Below, one piece after another: positions 42,768-55,000 of a stretch of 64,000 nucleotides of DNA. Position numbers and translations under genes: made by a program. Position 1 is the stretch's first letter; every line of letters begins with the position of its first letter. Under the pieces are notes generated by a model. It was not told where the DNA came from and ran no database searches. It saw only the letters and a program-made list of their open reading frames with translations. This DNA comes from WTJH01 sp049889695. GTDB taxonomy: Bacteria > Bacteroidota > Bacteroidia > Flavobacteriales > Flavobacteriaceae. The stretch is from NCBI GenBank assembly GCA_049889695.1, contig JBMHCX010000014.1, positions 1 to 64,000 on the forward strand, given 5' to 3'.

Positions 42768-44570
42768 ATGAGTGTTAAAGAAAAACATTTGGTTAAAGGA
42801 GGAGAATTTATCATCAGCCAAGCTGATCCGCAGGAAGTATTTACCCCTGAAGATTTTTCTGAGGAACAACTGATGATTAAAGAATCCGTTCAAGAATTCA
42901 TCGATAGAGAAGTATGGCCACACAAGCCCCGTTTTGAAAAGAAAGATTACGCATTTACAAAAGCATTAATGGAGCAGGCCGGAGAACTCGGGTTCTTGGG
43001 TATTGCCGTCCCAGAAAACTACGGAGGTTTGGGGATGGATTTTGTAACAACAATGATGGTCTGCGACTATATTTCAGGAGCAACTGGATCTTTGTCCACA
43101 GCTTTTGGAGCACATACAGGGATCGGGACAATGCCAATTACGCTTTATGGAACCGAGGAGCAAAAACTAAAATACGTTCCTAAATTGGCCAGTGGCGAAT
43201 GGTTTGGCAGTTATTGCCTTACTGAACCGGGAGCAGGTTCTGACGCGAATTCAGGAAAGACAAAAGCTGTCTTGTCCGAAGACGAAAGCCACTATAAAAT
43301 AAGCGGGCAAAAGATGTGGATTTCTAATGCTGGTTTTGCCAGTCTGTTTATCGTTTTTGCACGTATTGAAGACGACAAAAATATCACCGGATTTATCGTG
43401 GAAAACGATCCTTCCAATGGGATCAGTATGGGGGACGAAGAAGCTAAACTTGGCATCCATGCCTCCTCGACCCGACAAGTGTTCTTCAATGAAACAGTGG
43501 TCCCTGTAGAAAATATGCTGGGGGAACGCGGTGGCGGATTTAAAATTGCCATGAACGCACTTAATGTAGGCCGGATTAAATTGGCGGCTGCTTGTTTAGA
43601 CGCTCAGCGTCGTGTGATAACAGAAGCTGTCAAATACGCTAATGAGCGTGTACAGTTTAAAACGCCTATTGCTCAGTTTGGTGCCATAAAAGACAAACTT
43701 GCTCGAATGGCAACCTCTTGTTATGCCGGGGAATCGGCCTGTTACAGAGCTGCAGACGATATTAAAGAACGAATTGCCTCCTTAGAAGAAGAGGGGCTTA
43801 CCCATCAGCAAGCGGAACTCAAGGGAGTAGAAGAATTTGCGATCGAATGCTCTATCCTTAAAGTGGCCGTTAGCGAAGACATGCAAAACTGTTCTGACGA
43901 GGGAATTCAAATTTTTGGAGGGATGGGATTCTCTGCAGATACCCCAATGGAATCGGCTTGGCGAGATGCCCGAATTGGTCGTATCTATGAAGGAACCAAC
44001 GAGATAAATCGCATGCTTTCAGTTGGAATGTTGCTCAAAAAGGCGATGAAAGGTCAACTGGATTTAATGCCTGCTGTCATGCAAGTCAGTAACGATATTA
44101 AAGCCTTAAGAGATAACCCTCCTGTTTTGGACGAATCTCCATTGGCGCAAGAGTTGCAACTGATTAAACAACTCAAGAAAGCCTTTCTGATGGTCGCTGG
44201 TGCCGCCGTTCAAAAATATGGCCCACAGTTAGAAGCTGAACAACAAGTATTGATGACAGTCTCTGACATGCTTATCGAAATCTATATGGCTGAGTCTACT
44301 GTTTTACGAACGCTCAAAAATATTGATCTGAAAGGAGCAGCCGATCAGCAACATCAGATTCATATGGCACAATTGTACACCTTTAATGCGAACGATATTA
44401 TCATTCAGAAGGCCAAAGAAGCCATTGTTAGCTTTAGTGAAGGAAAAGAACAGGCGCAGCTCTTGAAAGGAATGCAACTGTTGACTTCTTACCAGCAAAT
44501 GCCGAATATTGTAGCCATAAAAACGGCTATTGCAGACCAAGTCATTGCTGAAAACAGCTATTGCTTTTAG
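42768..44570 (+). CDS. Acyl-CoA dehydrogenase, extended C-terminal form
   Basis: FAD flavoenzyme that oxidises acyl-CoA to the trans-2-enoyl-CoA in beta-oxidation. 600 residues, longer than the usual 380-400; the extra roughly 190 residues after the core are helical, as in the very-long-chain type. FLGIAVPENYGGLGMDFVTT is in the N-terminal domain, CLTEPGAGSDANSGKT near 151-166 and WISNAGFA near 183 form the flavin site, and RIYEGTNEINRM near 405-416 contains the presumed catalytic Glu408. It follows the marR-like gene by 6 nt. A terminator at 44618-44647 closes the unit. Confidence 0.92.
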   Translation: MSVKEKHLVKGGEFIISQADPQEVFTPEDFSEEQLMIKESVQEFIDREVWPHKPRFEKKDYAFTKALMEQAGELGFLGIAVPENYGGLGMDFVTTMMVCDYISGATGSLSTAFGAHTGIGTMPITLYGTEEQKLKYVPKLASGEWFGSYCLTEPGAGSDANSGKTKAVLSEDESHYKISGQKMWISNAGFASLFIVFARIEDDKNITGFIVENDPSNGISMGDEEAKLGIHASSTRQVFFNETVVPVENMLGERGGGFKIAMNALNVGRIKLAAACLDAQRRVITEAVKYANERVQFKTPIAQFGAIKDKLARMATSCYAGESACYRAADDIKERIASLEEEGLTHQQAELKGVEEFAIECSILKVAVSEDMQNCSDEGIQIFGGMGFSADTPMESAWRDARIGRIYEGTNEINRMLSVGMLLKKAMKGQLDLMPAVMQVSNDIKALRDNPPVLDESPLAQELQLIKQLKKAFLMVAGAAVQKYGPQLEAEQQVLMTVSDMLIEIYMAESTVLRTLKNIDLKGAADQQHQIHMAQLYTFNANDIIIQKAKEAIVSFSEGKEQAQLLKGMQLLTSYQQMPNIVAIKTAIADQVIAENSYCF

Positions 44571-44617
44571 TTTAGACTATATTTATCCATAGTACCACTA
44601 TATTTATTTTGCATCAG

Positions 44618-44647
44618 CCCGGCGACTTATGTTGCCGGGTTTTTTTT
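44618..44647 (+). terminator. Rho-independent terminator after the acyl-CoA dehydrogenase gene
   Basis: CCCGGCGAC and GTTGCCGGG pair (9 bp with one G-U) around TTAT, followed by eight T. It sits 48 nt after the stop codon and 22 nt before the ATG of the peptidase gene. Confidence 0.92.
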
Positions 44648-44668
44648 ATCTTTTTAAAAAAATTAAAG

Positions 44669-46009
44669 ATGATAAGAAACCTACTTATACTCGTACTTAT
44701 TGGCAGTTTTTCCGCATTACAAGGGCAAACGCATCAAAATTATTATACGATCATCAATAAAATTTCGAAAGAGAGAATTCGAAAAGATGTGACAAAACTT
44801 GTCGAGTTTGGGACCAGACATACACTTAGTGATACCCTTTCCGAATCGAGAGGTATTGGTGCAGCAAGACGGTGGATTAAACAAGAATTCGAGAAAATAA
44901 GTACTGCTTGCGGTGATTGTCTTCGTGTACAATATCAAAAAAATTTCACACCCTCCCACAGTCAACGGATCCCAAAGCCTGTTTGGATCAATAATGTGGT
45001 GGCCGTACTTCCAGGAACGAAATATCCGAATCGCTATGTGATCATTAGTGGGGATATCGATTCTCGTATTTCTGACGTAAATAACTACACCGACGATTCT
45101 CCGGGGGCTAACGACAACGCTACAGGTGTTGCTGCTACTTTGGAAACCGCCCGTGTTTTGAGTCAATATGAATTTGAAAACAGTATCGTTTTTGCAGCCT
45201 TATCAGGGGAAGAACAAGGCCTCTACGGAGGGAAAGGTTTAGCCAAGTACGCCCAAGATCAAGGATGGGAAATCATAGGCGTGCTCAACAATGATATGAT
45301 TGGAAATACCCAAGGTATCGATGGAGTCGTTGACAACCGCTCGTTCCGCATTTTTTCTGAACCTACTCCCCCAACGGAAACCGAAAAAGAGCGAACTAAG
45401 CGTCGTTTTTATGGTGGTGAAGTCGATGGAAACTCCCGTCAATTAGCACGTTATATCCATAAAAACGTACAAACCTATATGCCTGAAATGAATCCAATGA
45501 TGATTTACCGACTCGATCGATTCGGAAGAGGAGGTCACCACCGACCTTTCAATGATTTGGGTTTTGCAGGGGTTCGTATTATGGAAGCGCATGAAAATTA
45601 CAATCGTCAGCATCAAGATTTAAGAACTGAAGACGGTATCCGCTATGGAGATGTATTAGAAGGGGTAGATTTCGACTATGCCCAAAAGCTTACGGCGGTC
45701 AATGCCATCAATCTGGCAGCACTGGCATGGTCGCCTCCTATGGTCAAAAATTTAAGTATCGGAGGTGGTGTTCAGCCAAGTACATTACTTCGATGGGAAT
45801 CCATCCCAGATCCTGAGGTAGAAGGCTATACGATCTACTGGAGAGAAACGACCTCCCCCACATGGGATATTAAAAAATACGTAGGACGTGTGACAGCCGT
45901 TCAATTGGATGGGATAGTCGTCGACAATTTCTTTTTCGGGGTTGCAACGCGCTATAAAAATGGAACAGAAAGTCCCGTTGTATTTCCTTCAGCTGTCTTT
46001 TGGGAATAA
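44669..46009 (+). CDS. M28-like secreted zinc peptidase with a C-terminal FN3-like domain
   Basis: 446 residues from the ATG at 44669; the signal peptide (MIRNLLILVLIGSFSALQG) ends near 19. Residues 35-350 are the M28 aminopeptidase fold. Expected ligands are seen at Asp149 (PGANDNATG), Glu181-Glu182 (SGEEQGLYG) and Asp209 (NNDMIG); His315 (NRQHQD) is the likely last one. The first ligand, normally His in GHxDS, is Asp129 (SGDIDSR), so metal binding may be altered. A fibronectin-III-like domain occupies about 355-446. A longer in-frame reading from 44609 would run through the terminator and is rejected. No sorting domain of the type IX system is present, so it may stay periplasmic or leave by another path. 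Confidence 0.88.
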   Translation: MIRNLLILVLIGSFSALQGQTHQNYYTIINKISKERIRKDVTKLVEFGTRHTLSDTLSESRGIGAARRWIKQEFEKISTACGDCLRVQYQKNFTPSHSQRIPKPVWINNVVAVLPGTKYPNRYVIISGDIDSRISDVNNYTDDSPGANDNATGVAATLETARVLSQYEFENSIVFAALSGEEQGLYGGKGLAKYAQDQGWEIIGVLNNDMIGNTQGIDGVVDNRSFRIFSEPTPPTETEKERTKRRFYGGEVDGNSRQLARYIHKNVQTYMPEMNPMMIYRLDRFGRGGHHRPFNDLGFAGVRIMEAHENYNRQHQDLRTEDGIRYGDVLEGVDFDYAQKLTAVNAINLAALAWSPPMVKNLSIGGGVQPSTLLRWESIPDPEVEGYTIYWRETTSPTWDIKKYVGRVTAVQLDGIVVDNFFFGVATRYKNGTESPVVFPSAVFWE

Positions 46010-46011
46010 AC

Positions 46012-49000
46012 CTAGCGCAACAACATAAAAGTACCGCTTCGCTCTACCGTAGAGCCATCTGGCAAAATTCCCGTAAACGAAAATATGAAGTATTCCGAGG
46101 CATCGGCTGTTGCCCCATCCCACCCTTCTAATAAATGTTCATCGTGGGCTGAACTTCGCTCCGCTATTTCAGTATACAAGAGTTGCCCATGGCTGTTATA
46201 AACAAAGAAATTTATTTTATCAAATCCGTTTAGAACAGGTCTGAAATAGTCGTTCACCCCATCGCCATTCGGGGTAAATACTGTTGGAAAAAGTAAATGG
46301 TAGCCTAAGCCGATACTGATGGACTCTATATACTCCGCATAGCAACCGAGTTCATTAAAAATCCGAAGGCGTACATGATAAGTCCCCTGGGTTAAATAAG
46401 TATGAATCACAGGACTGGAAACACTGCTAGTCCTCTCTCTTCGAATGATCGGACTTGAATCTCCAAAACTCCATTCTTCTTCCTGGTATTCCCCGGAGCT
46501 GGTGCTGGTAAATTCAACGGCTTCCCTTGGGAGTATTTCTTGATGTAACTGAAGATTTGGTGAATCGTACGTAAAATGGGGAGTCCCCAAAGGGTGTATA
46601 TCGAGTTCAAATTCATCCATCAGACAACCTTCCAGATTAAATATTTGTACAAGTCCTTCCCTTTCAGGCGCTGCTATTTCAATAATGAAATTTGTCAGCA
46701 ATTCATTTGGGCTGGTTTGTAGTACGTTGGTCAATGTTCCATTGTAGAAAAACTCCAGTGTTTCATCTAGCGGATTATAGAGGCTAATACTTAAGGTACC
46801 AGGGTTAAGATCACACAAAGACTCCGAAATATAAGGGCCATCCACCAAAATGATATCCTCGGATTCTGGTACTTCAATGATTTCTTGCCAAAAGACATAA
46901 GCGCTTTCCGGATTCGTCTGTTCACAAATGGGATTAGCAGATTGAATGGTTAATCGGTAAAGTCCAGGATCGAGTCCACTCAGATAGGTCTGATTTTGGA
47001 AGTTAACCAAGGGCGTCCAATGCATATCTGGGTCGGCGGAATCAGAATCTAAATGCTCCCAGATGATGCTGTAAGGTGCAAGGCCACCTGAGATGGCTAT
47101 GCCTATTTGACCGCCCCTTTCTGGCATATCGCAGCTGGGAGCTAAAACCTTGACTACTTCTCCTGTCGTAAGCATTAAATTTCCACCGACCGAAAATTCT
47201 TCCTGCGGGCTGTCTGTAAGTAAATAGGTCAATGAATTATAGAGATGACAACCATTGGCATCGTAGATATATAAGTTGTATTCTCCCGCTTCGGGATTTT
47301 GAATTTCTGCTCCCACAAAATTTCGAATCTGGCTTCCTCCAGATGCTGGAAGATAATCCCACCGATATTCATATACAGTCATTTCATCAAATTCAAATGG
47401 AATTCCTCCCTCCACTAAGGTCGTATCGACATATAATCGGCTGGTCGAAAGGCAAATATCTTCTTCAAAATATATAGCTCCAGAATAACTCAACGGCTCC
47501 ACTGCCGTAAGCGAAAATGAATGCAAAATGGGACAAGTCGATGTAGGTTCTTCTATACTTAAAGTATAATCTCCAGGAGGAACATTTTCGAATCGGTAAC
47601 GGCCATTGGAGTCGAAACGAACTAAACTTCCCGCCGGTGGATTTAACTGTATGTTAATTGCTGAAGGATTACTGCTTTCAAACCTAAAACTAAGGGTGAA
47701 ATCCTGCTCGCTATAATCACAATTATCGACGTTCAGGTCGGCGGTGAAATTCAGGATTTCTGAACGTCTGTCATATAAATAAATATTTTCTGAGGTAAAG
47801 CTTGAAACACAATCTGCCGAAGTGGAAGGATTACTTTGGTCGGAAACGCTAACCCGATAAATTCCTGCAGCTAAGCCGGTCGCCAATGAACGATTTTGTA
47901 ATTCAGGTAATGTACGCCACGAGGGGGTTGAATTCTCGTCAAAGATTTCCCAAATGATCGAATAGGGCGGTCGGCCATCTTGAACCGCTAATTGAATCCG
48001 CCCAAGGTTTCCATTACAGCCCGGAGGGCTAATTTCTTCAATAGACACTTGTAGTCCGCCATTGGTAGCGGAAATTAAAGGGATGGTTTCCGCAAATAAT
48101 TCACAACCATCTGGACTAGTAACTGTCACATGATAATTCCCCGGTTGTTCCAGATTTGAGATTACTCCCCCGCTTTGCTGCCAATTGTAAAACTGATGAA
48201 AATCTGGTCCTGAAACTTCAATTTGTGTTCGCTGTGGATCCGAAAGACTCCCGGCAATGACACGTAGAGTTATCTGTCCTTCAATACCCCTTGAGCAGTC
48301 GATGATTGTACTGTCATATCGAATTTCGACGGGGTTAAAGGAGGCCAGTGGAATAGGATCAGAGGTGTATTCAGGCGAGCAATCATTAGCATCCGCTAAA
48401 CGGAGGTTTACTTCGCCTTCAGAACGGGCAGCAGCTGGAAGCTGGATTTGCAGTACGCTTTCGGTGATGCCTGAACGAAGAACCTCGTCTCCCCAATAGA
48501 GGGTATAAGGAGCTGTGCCACCCAAAATCTCTACATTGATATAAACGTCTTCTTGCTGACATATCTCGGTCGAAGACCCAATAAGCGTATAGTAAAAAGA
48601 AAGTGGAGAGGGAGCAACTACATCGAATGAAAACTCTTCTGTACAGGACTGTCGGGCATTCCTATCGGTTACTAGACAGCTATAGGTCCCCGGCACCAAA
48701 TTAGAAATACTAGGGCCAGTAGACGTTAGTACTGGATTTCCATTAAATGACCATTGGTATAGATACGCTCCTGACCCTCCATCGACGTTGATTTCAACAA
48801 CAGCTTCTGAGGAATTACTGCACTCTAGTACTTTTAGATTGTTGGACGTTAAACCAGACGCGGGGCTTGGTAGAATAACCAAGGGAGTGGTTCCCAATAT
48901 TTCTAATCGCGTTTGGTATACACAGCCCAATTCAATATCGCGCGCAGTTAGCAGATATAAACCCGGAGCTAAATTATCGATACTCGCCCCAGAGGCGGTA

Positions 49001-52000
49001 TATCCGTTTGGACCATTCCACTGATATTCAAAAATTCCGCTTCCTCCACTTAGAGCAGGACTTCCATTCACCCCGAGATGAATATATCCATCGCCTTGTG
49101 GTGGATACTGTTCGCATTCATCGTGTTGAATATCAACGGCATCCATATCGAATGTTAATGCCAAGGGTAGCACAATAGTTTCTTCAATGGCAGTCGAACA
49201 GTTCTGATCGCGAACCACATAGCGGTAGGTCGCTCCTGCTAATAGATCTTCAAATAGGATTCCCTGAGGATCAACAACGGAGTCGATAAGAGTATCTGCA
49301 TCATCATAAAGTTCAAATATATAAGGGCCTGTAGCGCCACTGGCGGATAATTCTATGACCCTATCGCACAGTCGTTCACTTACAGTCAAAAGATCGGGCT
49401 CTAGGAGTTCAAAACTAGCCTCGGCCTGTACCTGTTCACAATTTTCTACAAATACACTGAGTGTGTATATTCCGGCAGCTAAATCGGTTATTGATAAACT
49501 AGAGTTGTAATAGCCGTTAGGGCCGCTCCAGCGGAATTGATAGTTGCCTGTCCGATTGTCCGTAATTGTACTGTGCTGACTTTGGACTAGAGAAGTGACT
49601 TGTTCCACTCCGTGACTATTGATGGTAAATGCCTGTCCGGCAGTAGTGGCCGTAAATATTAGGGTTGATGGTGCTTGGAAAGACGCACGAACCCCTAGAT
49701 GAGTAGCTTCGTACGTATTGATCTGATCAACCAATATTTGCAATACCTGCGCCCATGTTTGTGGAGGTCCTCCTGCCCATTGTGGAATAATTGTATGGCT
49801 AAAGCGAATATCATTCAGTTCTAGATAAACCACTTCCAAAGCCACTGTGGCCCCTTGAAATTCTACCCTATCCACCTGGGCGATATCGGAAATCCCTCCC
49901 TGAATTCTTAATCCAAGAGCGTCTGGATCCTCGGGAATCTCAATGGCTCCGTCGTGTGCCCCTGCACAACTTAAATGACGGACGTCTTGCAGCTCTATAA
50001 ACGAACGGTCGATTGTTACTTCTGGGAATATTTCAATCCGTCCGTGCATTGTCGCCGGATGACAATTACCATCCCCTTGGGTAGTAACTGTATAATCATA
50101 AAATTCATTTGTATTGGGGGCTATAGTAGGAGTTCCGCTTATTTCCAAGGTATGGGTGCCAACCCTAGTTGGGATTACTCCCGGAGGAAGTCCAGTTACA
50201 AACACATCTCTCGCTCCATTGCCGAATCTGTACTGTATAGGAACTATAGCTTCTCCTCTACAAACCACGTCGATTCCCGTCTGGTTGGCGGTACTGGGAA
50301 GAGTTAAAAGTTCCAAAGTATGATGAGTATTCACCTGAATAGTTCCTGCAATGGTATGTGTACTACAATCGGAATTCACCGACTGAATAACATATGTGAA
50401 TGGAGTCGGTTCGTTCACGCCAAATACTCCTCCATTGATTTCAATAATTCGTGTGTCGGGATCGAAAGAGTGCAGAATACCGTCGGGCAAGCCTGTGATG
50501 ATGTACTCGTCAGAAGTTCCCCAATACTGATATCGAATGGGAGTGAGTTGGCTCGAAGGGTCGTCGGAACATAGCATCTGGTGAGCGCTCTCAGGAGCAG
50601 AAATCAACTGTAATTGGTCGAGGGGAAGAATCTGTATCGGAAAGGAAAAATGGGTTTCAGTACAGTGCCCTATATTGCCCACCGTTGTCACGGTGATTAC
50701 ATAGGTCTGAACGTCCACATTGTCTAATTGAGTATAGCCCGAAAAAGTGATAGTATTTTGGCTTAAATCAATAGAATAGCTTATCCCAGGGGGTTCTCCA
50801 GCCACACTTACTACTTGTGCTCCTCCTCCAAATCTTAATGTAATGGGAAGGATTAAATCTCCATCGCACAAGACTTGATTAAAGGTTTTGGGCGACGAAA
50901 TTTGTGTGATCTCAGAATTCGAAATCACGCGAATATCACCCTCGTACAGAACTATCCCACAAGCAGAACTTCGAGCTTCTATAGTGTAATGAAACGATTG
51001 GTCCGTCCCGGTTATGGGGAGTGGACTTCCCGTAATTTCGTAGGATCGGGCCCACTGAATTGGAACAGGTGCCGAAAAGTTTAAACTCGCATGCTGGCGA
51101 GTAAAGGGAAGTACTTGAAGGGGAATTCCAGGAGCTACAGCCGTAATTACAATAGATGCTCCTTGTACACTGGCGGAATAGTTGGGGTGTGGATCGATAA
51201 GATCGACCAACGCCCTTGCAATTTGGGCGGCTGTTTCTCCTACCTGACTGTGGTATTCAAATAGCAGTTCGTCTAATTGAATGCCATATACTTCCCCCGC
51301 CAAAACCGTCGACAGTCCTCCCAAGGGAATTTCCGTCTGTGCTATTTGGGGCACTACATTCCCCACTACTCCATCAGGTAAACCCCTGACAGCAATCCCC
51401 CCTATGCCGCCACCCATGACATATTCAATAGGAATTATACTACTACCCACACAAACCGACTGATCGAGGGAGGATATATCGCTCTCTAAACGCAATTCAG
51501 CTTCAGGTAAGACGCGAATCGTGCCCGTAACTGAAAGAGAAGTAGAACAATTGAACAATGTTCCAACCGCTGAAATATTATAGGAATATGTTAGGGGACC
51601 TTCAAGGATTAATTGGGGGGATCCCTCCAAAATAATTTCTCCACTCGCAGGATCATAAGTTGTGCTTAACCATGGAGCCTCCGGAATTATCTGAAAACTA
51701 AACTGCTGAGTTCCGCGCAGATCGTACGCAATGGGCTCTATAGCTACAGAATTACAAATTTGCTGGTGAGTGGTAGATACAGTTGAGATTAACGATAAAC
51801 TGGGTCTAGGATAAACACGGAGTATACGTGTAACAGTCTGCACTCCACTACAACTACTAACGGTTAAGGAAAAAGGATAATCGCTAAACACTTCCAACTC
51901 TGGGGTAGGTGTTGGATTCCCTTGAAGAGAATAAATTAAACTTGTCGCACTAAATACCCCTGAGACTCCGGGGGGCAATTGAGAAAGGTCTGCGGAAAAG

Positions 52001-55000
52001 TTTTGACTATCGATGGGCGATGAAAGTTGAAAATCCACATCGCGAATACTATCGCCTGCACAAAGCTGAATGACTTGCTGCCTCGCATTCCCCAAAGGCT
52101 CGATTGTTTGTTCTGGAAGGACGGTGATAGAACCTTCAATAAATGTTTCCGCACAGCCCCTATCGTTGTTTAAAGTCCGCAAAACAAAATTATAAGTGGT
52201 GGGGTAATTGATGGATACTTCCGGTATTCCAGTGATTACAGCCTGTCCGTTTTGGAAGTAGAGTTGAATTCCGCTCGGAAGTCCATCTAAATAATTATTC
52301 TCGGCAGTGGGAGGGTCTACGGTTACCCCTTGAGCATGTTCAATGTTAAAGGTAATGGTAACCAAAGTCGTTCGGTTACATAATTGCTGATCTAACATGC
52401 CTGACTCAAGTTCAATACGACTATCCGACAATATCTGTATACTTCCCATTATGGAAGATGAAGCACATCCGTCCTCCACTCCCCGGGCGCGAACTTCGTA
52501 TCGATAAATTCCGGGGACGTCAGTAGGACGACCGCTAATGACCGCAGTGGAACTTGCGTCTTGTAAGAGATGTTGCTGAATGCTTAGCGTGGATGCAGGA
52601 GAACTGAATTGAAGCATAAACGACCGTGCAATAAACTGACTTTCCAATACCAGACTACTTCCGACTTGTTCTACATCGACGGTTCGGTCGTGTTGTAAAA
52701 AGTCATGGAATGCCGTTGCAATTTGTAGCGCACTTTCATTGGCTACTTGCGTCTGATATCTGTAGAGCTGATTATCGATTTGCAAAACAATCCGGCTGTC
52801 GGCTTGGGCTACATTACCCGTAAAATCAATACGAGATATTTGATTTTGAGTGATGTGGTTGGGGGATATTCCATCTGGAAGTCCCAAAACTTGAATCGTT
52901 TCATGATGACCTATCGCCTCATAGCGAATCTCGTTTAAGTCCTCTTGTGCACAGAGTTCCTGATGAACGGTGTTGATCTCTGATGTTAGGGTTACCACGG
53001 CTATGGGAGGAATAAAGACATCCAAAATCGAAAAGCGTTCTTCACATTCTTCTGGCTGATGGATGGTCAGGCGAATCTCCAGATGACCATCAAAATCAGG
53101 AGTCCAATGTAATCTTCCTGAAAGGGCATCTATCCATCCCGCTTCTACATTATTGATCGACCACCTCCGATCGAATTGGGGCGCTAAATTAGAATTGAAC
53201 AAAGTAGTACGTCCTGCACTAGTGCCGGAACATTCGGGGAGGCTATTATCTGGATCGTTCCGGTCTACAAAAATGTCGAAAGTTGTCGGGGGTGGTTCTG
53301 GAATCGTCACCGTGCGTAGTTGACGTAAATCTGGGTCACTTTCATCTTCACAATTCACCGGATCCGCGATAATATTAAACGTTCCCCAAAAACCATCGTT
53401 CCATTGGACTACCCCCGAAAGTATATCAATAGTTCCAGGCAAAGGAGTGCTGGGGTTTCCGGCATGAATCACCGCTAAACTCCAATGCACTCCACCGACA
53501 ATGGTTTGTGAGGTGTCATCCGGGGCGATTCCTACATAGTAGTTTGTATCTTCATGATCGGGAGTGATCGTGCAACTCGGTTCATTCCCGGAATGAAAGA
53601 TTTGACTCACAGCGCCTGGAGGAATTGGGGGTATTTGATCTGCGACTACCTCAATTTGAAAATACATCCAAGCACTTGTCTGCCCACAGGCATTAATCCC
53701 CGCTACCCGAAATTGAGCCATTCCAGTGAATGGAAGTGGTGTTTTACGCCACTGCATAAGTCCAGTATCCCGATCGAGCGATCCGGCATTAACCGTCAGT
53801 AATTCCCATACAAACTCAATGTGTGATCGAAGATTCACATGAAAGATTTCAGATGAAAACTGCGTCGTAAGATCATCTTCACAAACCCTATAATGAGTGA
53901 TTTGGGTTCCATCGGTTTGGAATTCCAATAGAACATCATCGGCAAAAATCGCATCGGGAGGAACAGGATTTGGGCTTACTTCAACACTGTAATGCCCTCG
54001 TTGTGGGCTACACGAATTTCCTTGTGTTTCCCATTGAATTTCAACCGAACTGTTGGGTGTCCCGGAAATATGAACTGTTTGGTTGGCTTCGTCGTGAGTG
54101 ACGACCAGACCAGAGCCAACTAGATCTCCTCGAATACTTAAATCAGTTGCCCCTCCTCCATAAGTGAAAACAATTGGATCTAGCTCATCTCCCGGACATA
54201 ATTGTTGAGCACCTACCGGGCCTTGCGTCTGATGAAGGGTGTGTAATGCCTGCCATTCGAGTCGGTGTGCTCTAGACTCGCTTACACAACCCGTTTGCGT
54301 ATTGGTTAATCGTATTCTAAAATACGTTGTCTGCCTAATGTTAAGCATCCCTAAATCCAAGGTATAACTATCTGCTCCGGAAATATTGCTGTACTCTACG
54401 CCATCGGTGCTCGATTGCCACTGAAATGTTATGGGTAAGGCCAGATCGATAGCCGTAAGCGTAAGGGTTCCTGTTACCGCATTTTCACAAAGCTCCAGAG
54501 GACCGTCTATATTGGGTGTACCCATACTCGGCCAAACTTGAATTTCAATAATATTTTCACTGATTTGATCCGCACAAACCTTGTGATTACTCTCCCCCAA
54601 AACACGTCTTCTGTAAAAAGTGGTCTCTGTCCACGGCCCACTTAATTCTAATGATTTTGTATCTCCCTCGGGCACTCTGTTCCAGCTAATCCCTTGGTCA
54701 GAAGAAAATTCCCACTGATAGCTCAATGCGGTGTAGCTATCTGTTGTGGGGGCTTCTCCCAGATTGCCCGGAACTAATGGCGCATCGTCCAATAAAAAAT
54801 GATCCATGGCTCCATAACAAAGTTGGCGACTCTGGTGCGGATCCAAAACCCCTGGGTCTACTGTGATGACCTGTATATGGATCGGGTCGCTGTATGATAT
54901 GCAGTTGTCTGAATGTACGCTTGTCTTACGTCTATAAAATGTAGAATTAAAAAGGGCCGGCGGATCATATCGTTCCGAATTTGCATAGGAGCTTAACTCG

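Noticed and set aside
44609..44668. In-frame extension of the M28 peptidase upstream of the ATG at 44669
   Set aside because: It runs through the terminator hairpin and T-tract and does not look like a signal peptide, whereas the ATG at 44669 starts a clean one.
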